Shown in pieces: positions 1-6,779 of a stretch of DNA of 8,114 bases. A program made the position numbers and the translations under genes. A model generated the notes under the pieces. That model saw only the letters and a program-made list of their open reading frames with translations. It was not told where the DNA came from and made no database searches. Origin of the DNA: an uncultured Prevotella sp. Lineage in GTDB: Bacteria; Bacteroidota; Bacteroidia; Bacteroidales; Bacteroidaceae. The stretch spans positions 1 to 8,114 of the forward strand of contig USSA01000131.1 in the NCBI GenBank assembly GCA_900557255.1. Reading direction: 5' to 3'. The stretch's first letter is position 1. Every line of letters starts with the position of its first letter.

Positions 1-1
1 T

Positions 2-76
2 TATGACCAAGTAAGGAGAACATGGCAAGTCATTTCAGAAGTGTTTCGCTCTGCTACAGAAGAAAGGAATTTATAA
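2..76 (+). CDS. 3' end of an upstream gene (partial)
   Basis: An open frame enters from the left edge and ends at TAA 74-76, giving 24 C-terminal residues that include the segment WQVISEVFRSATEE. Its stop overlaps the phosphatase ATG by one base (TAATG), the usual arrangement of translationally coupled operon genes, and this is the main reason to believe it. A 24-codon open frame can occur by chance, and the fragment is too short to identify. In operons with a PP2C phosphatase the neighbour is often a Ser/Thr kinase or a von Willebrand A protein; that is only a guess here. Confidence 0.4.
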   Translation, partial: YDQVRRTWQVISEVFRSATEERNL

Positions 77-714
77 TGATAGATATAAAATATTGTAGTC
101 AAAAAGGCTTATGTGATACAAACCAAGATTTTATCTTGTGCAAACAATTACAAGATGGGAGTTGCATCGCTATCCTTGCCGATGGTATGGGTGGCTTACA
201 ATATGGTGAGATTGCAGCAGCCACTGTTGCACAAAGTATTTATAAAATATTGGCAGAACATAATTCTGTGGATATAAGAGAGCTGTTAGCAAAGGCTTTT
301 GAACAAGCAGACATTGCAGTTGCAGATAAATGCAAGGCTCTTTGTTGCAAAATGGGAGCAGCAGTTACCGTCTTATACATAAAAGATGATACAGCCTATT
401 ACGCATGGCAAGGAAATGTCCGTCTATATTACAAAAAAGAAAAAGGTATACATCAACTTACTGAAGACCACCAGAAGGAAGGTGATAATTGTACTTTTCT
501 GACTCGTTGTGTGAATGGAAGAGGTTTCCGCAACCCTATATCCATTCAAGAAACGAAAATATCAGACATGGATTTGTTGTTTTTATGTACAGATGGATTC
601 TATCAATCCAAGGATTGCATAGATTCTGTTATCGTAGAAAACAAATTGCTAAGTCGTATAGAATACTTGGAAGATGATGCATCCTGCATTCTCATACAGT
701 TGCATAACCCTTGA
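76..714 (+). CDS. PP2C-family Ser/Thr protein phosphatase
   Basis: Predicted cytoplasmic metal-dependent phosphatase of 212 aa that removes phosphate from Ser/Thr residues, normally opposing a partner kinase. PP2C landmarks appear in order: NQD at residues 16-18, ADGMGG at 35-40, a GAAVTVLYI strand at about 94-102, QGNVRLY at 112-118 in place of the usual GDSR motif, CTDGF at 171-175 and DDAS at 200-203. The metal-binding aspartates expected at D18, D36, D173 and D201 are present, but the GDSR Asp is Asn114. At 212 aa it is slightly short for a bacterial PP2C domain, and it has no membrane segment. ATG 76 is preferred because AAAGGAA lies six bases upstream, it overlaps the preceding stop and the PP2C fold begins there. 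An in-frame ATG at 22 would add 18 residues, but its AAGGAG is only three bases away. The family call is firm; the substrate is unknown. Confidence 0.88.
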   Translation: MIDIKYCSQKGLCDTNQDFILCKQLQDGSCIAILADGMGGLQYGEIAAATVAQSIYKILAEHNSVDIRELLAKAFEQADIAVADKCKALCCKMGAAVTVLYIKDDTAYYAWQGNVRLYYKKEKGIHQLTEDHQKEGDNCTFLTRCVNGRGFRNPISIQETKISDMDLLFLCTDGFYQSKDCIDSVIVENKLLSRIEYLEDDASCILIQLHNP

Positions 715-727
715 TAAGATAAGAGAT

Positions 728-1231
728 ATGGCAAAGAAGAAGCATAAAGGACATTACTGTAAGATTTGTGGTGAATACAAGTCGAACGAGTCATTTTCGG
801 GGAAAGGTCATGTCCAACACATCTGTAAGGAGTGCATGGGTGAGATGAAGAAAAGCAACAAGAAGATTTTGGACTTGCCTTTCGGGGACAATGAGTTTGA
901 GATCGTTGATGCCGATGAATATATCGATACTATTTTATATGGCAACAACGAAGAACGAGAAAACAAGACTTTCAAGAAACTCAGCCGTGAACAGAAAATG
1001 GTGTTGAAAGCGATAGTGCAAGATGAAGTTACGTTCTATTGGCAAGCCCATCGACAGATACCAGTAAATGACAAGTTAAAACAACTCAGAAGTTCTGTCA
1101 ATACTGTAGTATATGAACAGTTGGACTTTGCCATAAAGGATGACACGATGTTCAAAGCTTATATACAAGAGCAAGTTATCGCTGTCATAAACAAGATATT
1201 GCGACAAGAGAAAGAACAAAATAACCAATAG
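728..1231 (+). CDS. Small zinc-knuckle protein, unknown function
   Basis: A 167-aa predicted soluble protein. A basic N-terminus (MAKKKHKGH) leads into a four-cysteine site, C11-x2-C14 and C33-x2-C36, spaced as in a zinc ribbon or treble clef. The remainder (about 40-167) is acidic, then helical and charged, without a recognisable catalytic motif. ATG 728 is chosen because the zinc site follows directly; the longer reading from 674 would overlap the phosphatase. The gene starts 13 nt after the phosphatase stop and ends just before a terminator, so the two very likely share a transcript. It could be a nucleic-acid-binding protein or a substrate or adaptor of the phosphorylation system; neither is shown. 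I do not recognise the family. Confidence 0.75.
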   Translation: MAKKKHKGHYCKICGEYKSNESFSGKGHVQHICKECMGEMKKSNKKILDLPFGDNEFEIVDADEYIDTILYGNNEERENKTFKKLSREQKMVLKAIVQDEVTFYWQAHRQIPVNDKLKQLRSSVNTVVYEQLDFAIKDDTMFKAYIQEQVIAVINKILRQEKEQNNQ

Positions 1232-1233
1232 CA

Positions 1234-1270
1234 GAAAGAGTCCATTCATCACGAACGGACTCTTTCTTTT
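1234..1270 (+). terminator. Rho-independent terminator after the zinc-knuckle gene
   Basis: A perfect 10-bp stem (GAAAGAGTCC at 1234-1243 pairing with GGACTCTTTC at 1257-1266) is extended across an A/C mismatch by TTC/GAA and closed by the five-base loop 1248-1252. TTTT follows at 1267-1270. It begins two bases after the stop codon of the plus-strand gene. There is no T-run on the other side, so it should not terminate the convergent minus-strand operon efficiently. Confidence 0.75.
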
Positions 1271-1325
1271 GATAATCATTGTTTTGCAGATTACCGCTTA
1301 TCGTATGAATGATAGCAAAACACAT

Positions 1326-2729
1326 TTACTGTGCAAATAGTCTGACAGCCGTATGACGGTTGACTGCAATTGGTGAATACTTATCAATACCGCCCTCGCT
1401 TTTTGATATTATCATGGACTTGTCAATGCCTCTTACCATGAGCTGTTGCGTAATATAATCCGCTCTTGACTTGCTGAGAGGATTGTTGATGCCATCGTTT
1501 CCTGTGGCACTGTCGGCAGCACCTACAACGGAAATTTTGAGATGATAAGCCTTTGCTATACGAGCAAACTCATTCAAGTTTGCCATCTGTGAAACGTCAA
1601 CCAACTGCGTGGTTCCAATCTTGAAAAAGAAGAACACTGGCGAACCGATGCACTTGGTTCCACCTGCCATTTCTGCAACGTATTTGTTCCAAGAAACAGA
1701 ATCAGAAACGGAGAAACGATACTCCAGAGAGCGGCTTGTTTTTGCTTTTCCCATGCCATTCCAATCCTTGTGAGCCAATCTTGCACGGAGCGAGTTCAAA
1801 CCGCTGTAGTTATTTTTCGGGTAGATGCGATACTCCGTACTATCCGCATAATATGTCAGGCGGTCGGCATAGGCTTTCAGCAATCCTTCAATCTCCAAGA
1901 TCTTTCTCATTTCAACGATGACATTGACATCCTCCGCATGAGCTTTGCTTAACTTTTGGTTGTGAGCCAACAAATCATTGGTGTAATCTGCCAGCCATTT
2001 GTTCTGGTTGATATAAGGAGCGGCATCTACAACCTTCTTCCAACCGACCTTCCCGATGTTAAAAGTCAGTCCGGCAGACAAGGTGAACAAATTGTCACCA
2101 AACTTATTGGATGTGCCCACACCATCAAAGTCACGGAATGTGGTTGCGCTACCCAATTCCATGTTGACCGCCAAACGCTTTGTTAAACGATATTGTCCAA
2201 TCACACCATAGTTGATGACAAACGGACTCTTGCCGTTATCCTCGTTATGGATAATACCGCAACCAGCATACGGAATGAATCCCCATCTTTGTGTGGTGGC
2301 ATGGTCTTTGACAAAACTGTTGGTCACATTCCAAAGAAAATCCGCATGAACCATCTTGTAATCACGGACATTCTTGCTGGCATCCTTGAACTGAAAACCT
2401 TGGAAACTAAACCGACCACCAATCTCCGGCGTGAACCATTTTCCTGCCTTTATTGCCAGGGAAGGTTTCATCCTGTCAAACATGTTCCCTGTACCATGCG
2501 GCTTTCCTACAAAGGTAGATATGCCACCAGACATACCAACGAACCAGTTGGAAGACCATGCGGAGGGTACAGCCACCTCCTTGAGATATGTAGGCTCAAT
2601 CTGTCGGAGCATATCCTCATTTATGCCAGATGACACCATTTCATTCGTGCCATCATCCGTTGTTGCTGCATTGACCTGCATTTGTCCGCATAGGCACAAT
2701 GCCATCATAAATATTGCTTTTCTAATCAT
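1326..2729 (-). CDS. OmpA-family outer-membrane barrel protein
   Basis: A 467-aa predicted outer-membrane protein. Residues 1-21 form a signal peptide (MIRKAIFMMALCLCG..., cleavage near NA/A). Residues of about 50-215 alternate polar and aromatic positions like an OmpA-type beta-barrel (GMSGGIST, PYAGCGII, LFTLSAGLTFNIG). A helical linker follows at about 225-290. The last 100 or so residues, from about 365, form an OmpA C-terminal peptidoglycan-binding domain, with NNPLSKSRADYITQQL, RGIDKSMI and a closing NRHTAVRLF. A longer reading begins with TTG at 2738; ATG 2729 is preferred because the signal peptide starts there. It follows the relaxase stop by 29 nt on the same strand and is probably cotranscribed. 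Its role is unclear: structural anchoring, or a surface function tied to the mobile element. An unrelated cargo gene is equally possible. Confidence 0.85.
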   Translation of the reverse strand: MIRKAIFMMALCLCGQMQVNAATTDDGTNEMVSSGINEDMLRQIEPTYLKEVAVPSAWSSNWFVGMSGGISTFVGKPHGTGNMFDRMKPSLAIKAGKWFTPEIGGRFSFQGFQFKDASKNVRDYKMVHADFLWNVTNSFVKDHATTQRWGFIPYAGCGIIHNEDNGKSPFVINYGVIGQYRLTKRLAVNMELGSATTFRDFDGVGTSNKFGDNLFTLSAGLTFNIGKVGWKKVVDAAPYINQNKWLADYTNDLLAHNQKLSKAHAEDVNVIVEMRKILEIEGLLKAYADRLTYYADSTEYRIYPKNNYSGLNSLRARLAHKDWNGMGKAKTSRSLEYRFSVSDSVSWNKYVAEMAGGTKCIGSPVFFFFKIGTTQLVDVSQMANLNEFARIAKAYHLKISVVGAADSATGNDGINNPLSKSRADYITQQLMVRGIDKSMIISKSEGGIDKYSPIAVNRHTAVRLFAQ

Positions 2730-2758
2730 AAATTTCAATTTGTCGATTATTTTTTCTA

Positions 2759-4225
2759 TTAACGCTTTCTACTCTTGCTGCCTTTCGGTCGCATCATCCT
2801 GTTTGCCATCGCAAGGCAACGGTGCGCCCAACGCCTGTCATCCTCGTCATCGTTGCGCCCCCATTTCATGTCATTGCTGCCACCGCCTCCGCCACCTTGC
2901 CCTTCGGCAAATGTCGTGGCTTGGTCTATGTAGCCAAGGTATAATAAGGTGGCACAATGAAGAACTTCGGCAGTGTGCTCGGCTATGGTTTCCAATGGCG
3001 AACCGTCAAATGCTACTTTGATTTCAGGTGGCAACGATGCCATCTTGGAACGGTAGTCAGTGACCATGCTTTCCAACATAGCTGTCTTGATAAGTGCGCC
3101 AGCACCAGTCTGAGCCTCACGAGAGAACTGCATGGCATCCTGTCGAAGCGTCTCTGTCCGCTCCTTGACAAACTCCATATCCTTGTTCAACTCGTCCAAC
3201 TGCCGGTCAGCTACAGCAAGCTTGTCTTTCTTGTCTGCCAGTTTCTCATCAACGGAAGCCAACTCGTTTTGCAATTTTTCCAACTTCTGCGACAAGATGG
3301 AACTATCTCCTTCCTTGTTGGCAATCTGCACCTTCAACTTGTCAATCTCCGACATCTTCTGATGTTTCTCTTCTTCCAGATGTTCCACCATAGAAGAGAG
3401 ACCTTTTACACGACGTTCTGCCAGTGCTATTTCCACCCGAAGATCGCTTACAGCCTTGTTAAGGTTGTCCAGTTCCTCTTCCTTTGAAGAACATTCCTCG
3501 GACAGGTGCTTGCGGTATTCCTCCGTAGGTCTGTGTCGTTGCCGAGTCTCCGTTTGGCTCGTTCCACGCACCAGTCCCCAAGGCTCATTGACCATCGCCA
3601 ACTCGTCATGAAGTTTCGATGTTCGTTGACTATATTCCCGATTGTTGGCACCTGCGAAGATTTCCTTGAAGGCAAACTTGCCGTCCTTGATTGGCAGAAG
3701 AACGCAATGGATGTGTGGTGAAGTCTCGTCCAAGTGTACATAGAAGGCAACGATGTTCTCCTCACCATACTTTCCTGCGACAAAATTATAAATGTCCGTC
3801 GCCCATTGCTCAATCTCTGGCATACGCTTGACGGCATAATTCTCCTTGTTGTCGCCTGGCTTGAAGACCACCTCTTGGTCACCGAAGGCAAGCTCACGCA
3901 TCTTCCATTGCGAACCGCTGAAAATGAAGTCCGCCACCGTTCTGAAACGTGGCTCAGCCAATCCCTCATTTTTGTCCTTGATGCCACGAGCAGCCAAGTT
4001 CTCAGCCATCAACTGTGGAATGGACTTGCTCTTGTCGATAGGTGCAATCTTGCCTCCCTTGGAAATCTGGAAGTTCAGATGCTGTCTGCCGAGGTCATAG
4101 TTACCCTTGGCTATGGCTACCTGCCAAGCCCGGTCGCTCCAGTTGCGTTGGTATTCGCGGCTGAGAGCGGCGGCGCATCCCTTACGTCCCCTGACGTTCA
4201 AAACCTGCTTTGCTATTCTTTCCAT
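2759..4225 (-). CDS. MOBV (Mob_Pre) relaxase
   Basis: A 488-aa DNA relaxase that should nick oriT and lead the transferred strand during mobilization. The catalytic domain covers about residues 1-235: HLNF at 49-52 (MobM-like HLNY), a long central helix, and the metal-binding motif HLDETSPHIH at 164-173, the signature of Mob_Pre proteins. Residues of about 240-370 are a strong heptad-rich coiled coil, then a helical region, six glycines at 444-449 and a basic tail ending GSKSRKR. The frame is open up to an ATG at 4381, but the extra 52 codons lie in the structured oriT region and look unlike a relaxase N-terminus, so ATG 4225 (MERIAKQ) is used. The catalytic His of MobM (His22) has no clear counterpart; the segment reads LSREYQRN, with Tyr25 available. 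The element probably relies on another conjugation system, since no coupling protein or pilus gene is visible. Confidence 0.9.
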   Translation of the reverse strand: MERIAKQVLNVRGRKGCAAALSREYQRNWSDRAWQVAIAKGNYDLGRQHLNFQISKGGKIAPIDKSKSIPQLMAENLAARGIKDKNEGLAEPRFRTVADFIFSGSQWKMRELAFGDQEVVFKPGDNKENYAVKRMPEIEQWATDIYNFVAGKYGEENIVAFYVHLDETSPHIHCVLLPIKDGKFAFKEIFAGANNREYSQRTSKLHDELAMVNEPWGLVRGTSQTETRQRHRPTEEYRKHLSEECSSKEEELDNLNKAVSDLRVEIALAERRVKGLSSMVEHLEEEKHQKMSEIDKLKVQIANKEGDSSILSQKLEKLQNELASVDEKLADKKDKLAVADRQLDELNKDMEFVKERTETLRQDAMQFSREAQTGAGALIKTAMLESMVTDYRSKMASLPPEIKVAFDGSPLETIAEHTAEVLHCATLLYLGYIDQATTFAEGQGGGGGGSNDMKWGRNDDEDDRRWAHRCLAMANRMMRPKGSKSRKR

Positions 4226-4237
4226 ATCTCTGATATG
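4223..4237. promoter_or_regulatory. Palindrome over the relaxase start codon
   Basis: CATATC (4223-4228) and GATATG (4232-4237) form a perfect 6-bp inverted repeat with a three-base spacer, and the left arm contains the relaxase ATG. It could be an operator for autoregulation or a small hairpin limiting translation initiation. A repeat of this size in AT-rich DNA can arise by chance. Confidence 0.3.
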
Positions 4238-4310
4238 CTTATATGTGTCAGTAAAAACAGTGTCCCAGCTTGCTGCCTTGGCGGACACTCTCCAGAAGAC
4301 TGATAGGTCG

Positions 4311-4338
4311 TAGGGGTAATGAGTTACCACACTCCCTA
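4311..4338 (-). other. Candidate oriT/nic hairpin of the MOBV relaxase
   Basis: Read on the minus strand, TAGGG (4338-4334) and GTAA (4327-4324) pair with the contiguous TTAC-CCCTA (4319-4311), making a 9-bp stem with a four-base loop. AGTGTG (4333-4328) is left as a six-base bulge. AGTGTG followed by GTAA resembles the MOBV nick sequence of pMV158, TAGTGTG/TTA, which also lies within an inverted repeat. It stands about 100 bp upstream of the relaxase start, where oriT is expected. The nick would fall near 4328/4327. This is a sequence-based prediction; the exact site is not proven. Confidence 0.55.
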
Positions 4339-4350
4339 AATTCGTGAACA

Positions 4351-4417
4351 GCGGGCAAGCCCGATGCGCTAAAAAAGGCAAGCCACGACGAGTGCGATAT
4401 GCCAGTATCGAATCGTG
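4351..4417. repeat. Stem-loops flanking the candidate oriT
   Basis: Two more inverted repeats lie on the upstream side of the nick-like hairpin. The first is CGGGC-AA-GCCCG near 4352-4363. The second is nested: CACGA (4384-4388) pairs with TCGTG (4413-4417), and inside it CGATA (4395-4399) pairs with TATCG (4406-4410) around a six-base loop. A weaker AGTGTCC/GGACACT pair lies on the other side, near 4259-4288. Such clusters are typical of oriT regions, where relaxase and accessory proteins bind. Which protein binds which arm cannot be told from sequence. Confidence 0.5.
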
Positions 4418-4470
4418 AGGTCTTAAAAGGAGAATGTCCGTAAGGCAGCTATAATGGAACAGAATGAACT

Positions 4471-5331
4471 CTACTTATGGTTGTCCGCCTTGGCGGTTAC
4501 AACTGGCTTGGCAGCTGTCTCAACTGTTGAGGTAGGACAGCAAGCCTTATAAGCGGAACACAGGGATTGGAAAAGGCTCATGTCTTCAGCAGTGTTCAAT
4601 TTGACGGAAGCAGACTTTCCATGACTGGCGATGTCGGGCAGTTCCTTTATCAGAATGAACAACTGGAGCCAGTCTCGATTGAGAACACGAGTGAAGAACT
4701 TGAAGATTGCGTTACGCAACTGAAGTTTGTTATGTTCTTCCTCATCTACAAGAGGCATACAATCCACAAGTCTGCCAATCATGCAAGTGGCAATATCATC
4801 AGATGAAAGTTGGTTGTCAGATGATGTAGAAGCAGAGTTGTTTTCTTGCGATAATGCTACTGCACCCTTTACAATCTGACCACAGACAACGGCAGTCTCT
4901 TCTGTGGTGGAAGTGCCATTGAACCAACTGTCCATTGTGAAACGGATGATTGGTTCCAATATGCTATTTCGCATTGTCGGAACGTTACCGTCCTTCATGC
5001 CAATCATCGTGATGATGGTGTATTTCGTTTCAAACTCCTTGCAGTGTATCAGCCCATGTTCCGTTAATTTTTCGAGAAACTGACGCACGGTGGCACGATG
5101 CCAATGCCAGTCCTCTGCAAGTTGGGTTTTGGTTGTGATAAACTGAAAATCTTTCAATTCGTCTGCCACTTCCTTGCTTACGGTTTTCGGCATGTAGTGC
5201 TCACATGCCTTGTCCAGCAGATAACAGAATGCCTCATGTTTGGAATACCGCTCGTTATGTCGCTCCTGGAGAGATGCCAGAAAGCCGACAGAGAGGCTTA
5301 CCTTTATATTTTCCTTTCGTATATGTTTCAT
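4471..5331 (-). CDS. Winged-helix DNA-binding protein, probable mobilization accessory or regulator
   Basis: A 286-aa soluble protein with a likely winged helix-turn-helix at about residues 60-110: TKTQLAEDWHWHRATVRQFLEKLTEHGLI, where W-H-W-H-R-A-T-V-R would be the recognition helix, followed by beta strands (KYTIITMI). This W-x-W-x-R-x-T-V-R-x-F-L pattern resembles DNA-binding N-termini of Bacteroidota replication- and plasmid-associated proteins. The N-terminus is basic and helical; residues 155-180 are Ser/Asn-rich and probably disordered; the rest is helical without a known motif. It lies immediately upstream of the oriT region and relaxase, the position of an accessory mobilization protein, so binding to oriT or repressing the relaxase promoter is the leading idea. 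A replication role is an alternative. ATG 5331 is the first start in frame; no good Shine-Dalgarno is visible. Confidence 0.75.
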   Translation of the reverse strand: MKHIRKENIKVSLSVGFLASLQERHNERYSKHEAFCYLLDKACEHYMPKTVSKEVADELKDFQFITTKTQLAEDWHWHRATVRQFLEKLTEHGLIHCKEFETKYTIITMIGMKDGNVPTMRNSILEPIIRFTMDSWFNGTSTTEETAVVCGQIVKGAVALSQENNSASTSSDNQLSSDDIATCMIGRLVDCMPLVDEEEHNKLQLRNAIFKFFTRVLNRDWLQLFILIKELPDIASHGKSASVKLNTAEDMSLFQSLCSAYKACCPTSTVETAAKPVVTAKADNHK

Positions 5332-5427
5332 TGAAAATGTCTTGTTGATGTTGTGAAATAATAATTCTCATTTTAGACTGAGTGTTGTAGAATGTGCCAG
5401 TACCAAGTAGCATTTTCCAAGAATGGA

Positions 5428-5922
5428 CTAAAAGTAGAAGTTTACGATGTCCTCAGGACATTGCGCCAAGTGTCTGCCACTGTCAGGACATTGTGCCTTG
5501 AAGATGACCTTTGAGGACGGATAGTAGATGGATGCCACCAAGAACAAGCCCACCATCACCCCCAATGTGTACAAATGGGGAGTGAACATGAACACCAATG
5601 AGGCTGTAAAAGCGATGGCACATGATTTCCTGTTGTCATGCAACCTATGCAGCAGATTGTCTGCATAGGAGAACTTGAACAGCAACAATGCCAACAGTGC
5701 CGTTACATGAGCACCAATCTCGTTGGGCTGTACTTGATATGCCACGAAACTGAACACCAATATTGCCATCAGCAACAGCAATGTGTACAGTTTTCGAAAA
5801 TTATGCGAAAACACCATGCGGAGATAAAATCTCTGCATCATCCGATTGTTCTTCCTGTAGCACATCGTTGATGCCAAGAGAAGAAACATAGGGAAGAAAA
5901 GAAAGATAATCTTGAATATCAT
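5428..5922 (-). CDS. Polytopic inner-membrane protein, unknown
   Basis: A 164-aa very hydrophobic protein with about five predicted membrane segments: residues 3-20, 45-63, 70-86, 100-115 and 116-134. Basic stretches lie between the first two (CYRKNNRMMQRFYLR) and before the fourth (HRLHDNRKS). The tail of about 25 residues is soluble and contains an imperfect ten-residue repeat, AQCPDSGRH then AQCPEDIVN, encoded by a 30-bp direct repeat. I recognise no family. It starts 24 nt after the 119-aa gene and is followed by a 96-nt gap before the winged-helix gene, in which I see no clear promoter or terminator. Tight spacing and shared strand suggest one transcript with the lipoprotein and small genes. 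Confidence 0.7.
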   Translation of the reverse strand: MIFKIIFLFFPMFLLLASTMCYRKNNRMMQRFYLRMVFSHNFRKLYTLLLLMAILVFSFVAYQVQPNEIGAHVTALLALLLFKFSYADNLLHRLHDNRKSCAIAFTASLVFMFTPHLYTLGVMVGLFLVASIYYPSSKVIFKAQCPDSGRHLAQCPEDIVNFYF

Positions 5923-5946
5923 AGATCAAATTGTAATGTAAAACGG

Positions 5947-6306
5947 TCAATAACCTTCGAATAGCTCCAACTCAATAATTCCATAGGTGACTTCCATGAA
6001 AAGTCGCTCGACATCCGTCATTGTCAAAGCATTTGATGCAAGGCGTTTCTTGAAACCAGCATCCTTTCTCATAAGAATCTTGGCACTTCGGTCAATGTCA
6101 AGCAGTGGAATATGCCACTCCTGCCCACGGACATAATCATTGTTGGAATGACAGGCTCGAAGAGTCAGACACCGACAGCAGACGGTCTGCACCATGCCAT
6201 GCCGTGAAACTGCAGTGTCTTTCCAATGGAACGAACTGCCAACGTCTATCCATGTGTGGCATTTGTGGATTATGTCCACGATGTTCTGAAGCTGCACGTC
6301 GCTCAT
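5947..6306 (-). CDS. Small Cys/His-containing protein, unknown
   Basis: A 119-aa predicted soluble protein with no signal peptide or membrane segment. It is notable for clustered metal-ligand residues: C16-H17, then C43-C44-x-C46, then C52-H53. The C-terminal half is helical and acidic near the end (TMTDVERLFMEVTYGIIELELFEGY). Spacing does not match a standard zinc finger, so metal binding is only possible. It starts 15 nt after the 148-aa gene and ends 24 nt before the membrane-protein gene. A longer frame on the opposite strand covers part of it, but its composition looks like an antisense shadow. Confidence 0.6.
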   Translation of the reverse strand: MSDVQLQNIVDIIHKCHTWIDVGSSFHWKDTAVSRHGMVQTVCCRCLTLRACHSNNDYVRGQEWHIPLLDIDRSAKILMRKDAGFKKRLASNALTMTDVERLFMEVTYGIIELELFEGY

Positions 6307-6321
6307 AAATGGAACGTAATG

Positions 6322-6768
6322 TCACATAAAACACATCAGCATGTCCGCCTTGTCACGCTTGTACTTGAAGAAGCCTGTCCTCGCTTGCAGTTCCATGTCG
6401 TGGCACAAGTCACCGTACATGAACTCCAAGGACTCATAGATTGTCACCATGACGGAGTGGACATTTCCATTGGCATCCGTACTGGCATTCATCTTGTACA
6501 TCCGCCCGAAATTAGGGTTGGAGAAGGCACAGCAGAACTGTCCGAACTCTGTATGTACGGAAGTCACCTTGTGGTAAAGGATGACCAGTTCCATCTGGTC
6601 TTCGAACAGGTTCATCACCTCTTCGAGAGGACAAGGCTTTTCCAACTTGAAGTCAAGCAGGACATATCCGTCTTCATAGACTGGCTGTTCCATGCGCTCC
6701 TGGTTGATAAGCTCCGGCAACTGCAATGGTGCAAGTGCCAGGAAGTCGTTGAGAAATTTATGCAGCAT
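6322..6768 (-). CDS. Small soluble protein, unknown
   Basis: A 148-aa protein without signal peptide or membrane segments, of apparent mixed alpha/beta type. The N-terminal helix (MLHKFLNDFLALAPLQLPELI) is followed by strands (YVLLDFKLE, MELVILYHKVTSV) and a central NPNFGRMYKM segment; VHSVMVTIYESLEFMYGD follows. The start is ATG 6766-6768, 11 nt after the lipoprotein stop, and the stop is 15 nt from the next gene, so coupled translation is likely. I know no family match. Its shape is compatible with a small chaperone-like or immunity-type protein for a neighbour, which is speculation from size and context only. Confidence 0.65.
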   Translation of the reverse strand: MLHKFLNDFLALAPLQLPELINQERMEQPVYEDGYVLLDFKLEKPCPLEEVMNLFEDQMELVILYHKVTSVHTEFGQFCCAFSNPNFGRMYKMNASTDANGNVHSVMVTIYESLEFMYGDLCHDMELQARTGFFKYKRDKADMLMCFM

Positions 6769-6779
6769 AACTGTTGTGT

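Noticed and set aside
1280..1322. TGTTTTGC...GCAAAACA inverted repeat as terminator of the minus-strand operon
   Set aside because: The 27-base loop is long and no T-run follows on the minus strand; a competing ATCATT/AATGAT pairing exists.
2431..4303. Long plus-strand frames opposite the relaxase and OmpA genes (for example 2431-3021 and 3734-4303)
   Set aside because: They lie antisense to two well-identified genes and show no domain.
4226..4381. 52-codon N-terminal extension of the relaxase from ATG 4381
   Set aside because: It runs through the inverted repeats of the candidate oriT and precedes the natural relaxase N-terminus; the internal ATG 4225 fits better.
4272..4449. GCTGCCTT/AAGGCAGC inverted pair and the repeated GCCTTGGCGG flanking the oriT region
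   Set aside because: An 8-bp pair is expected by chance over this distance, and the second copy of the 10-mer lies within the coding end of the winged-helix gene.
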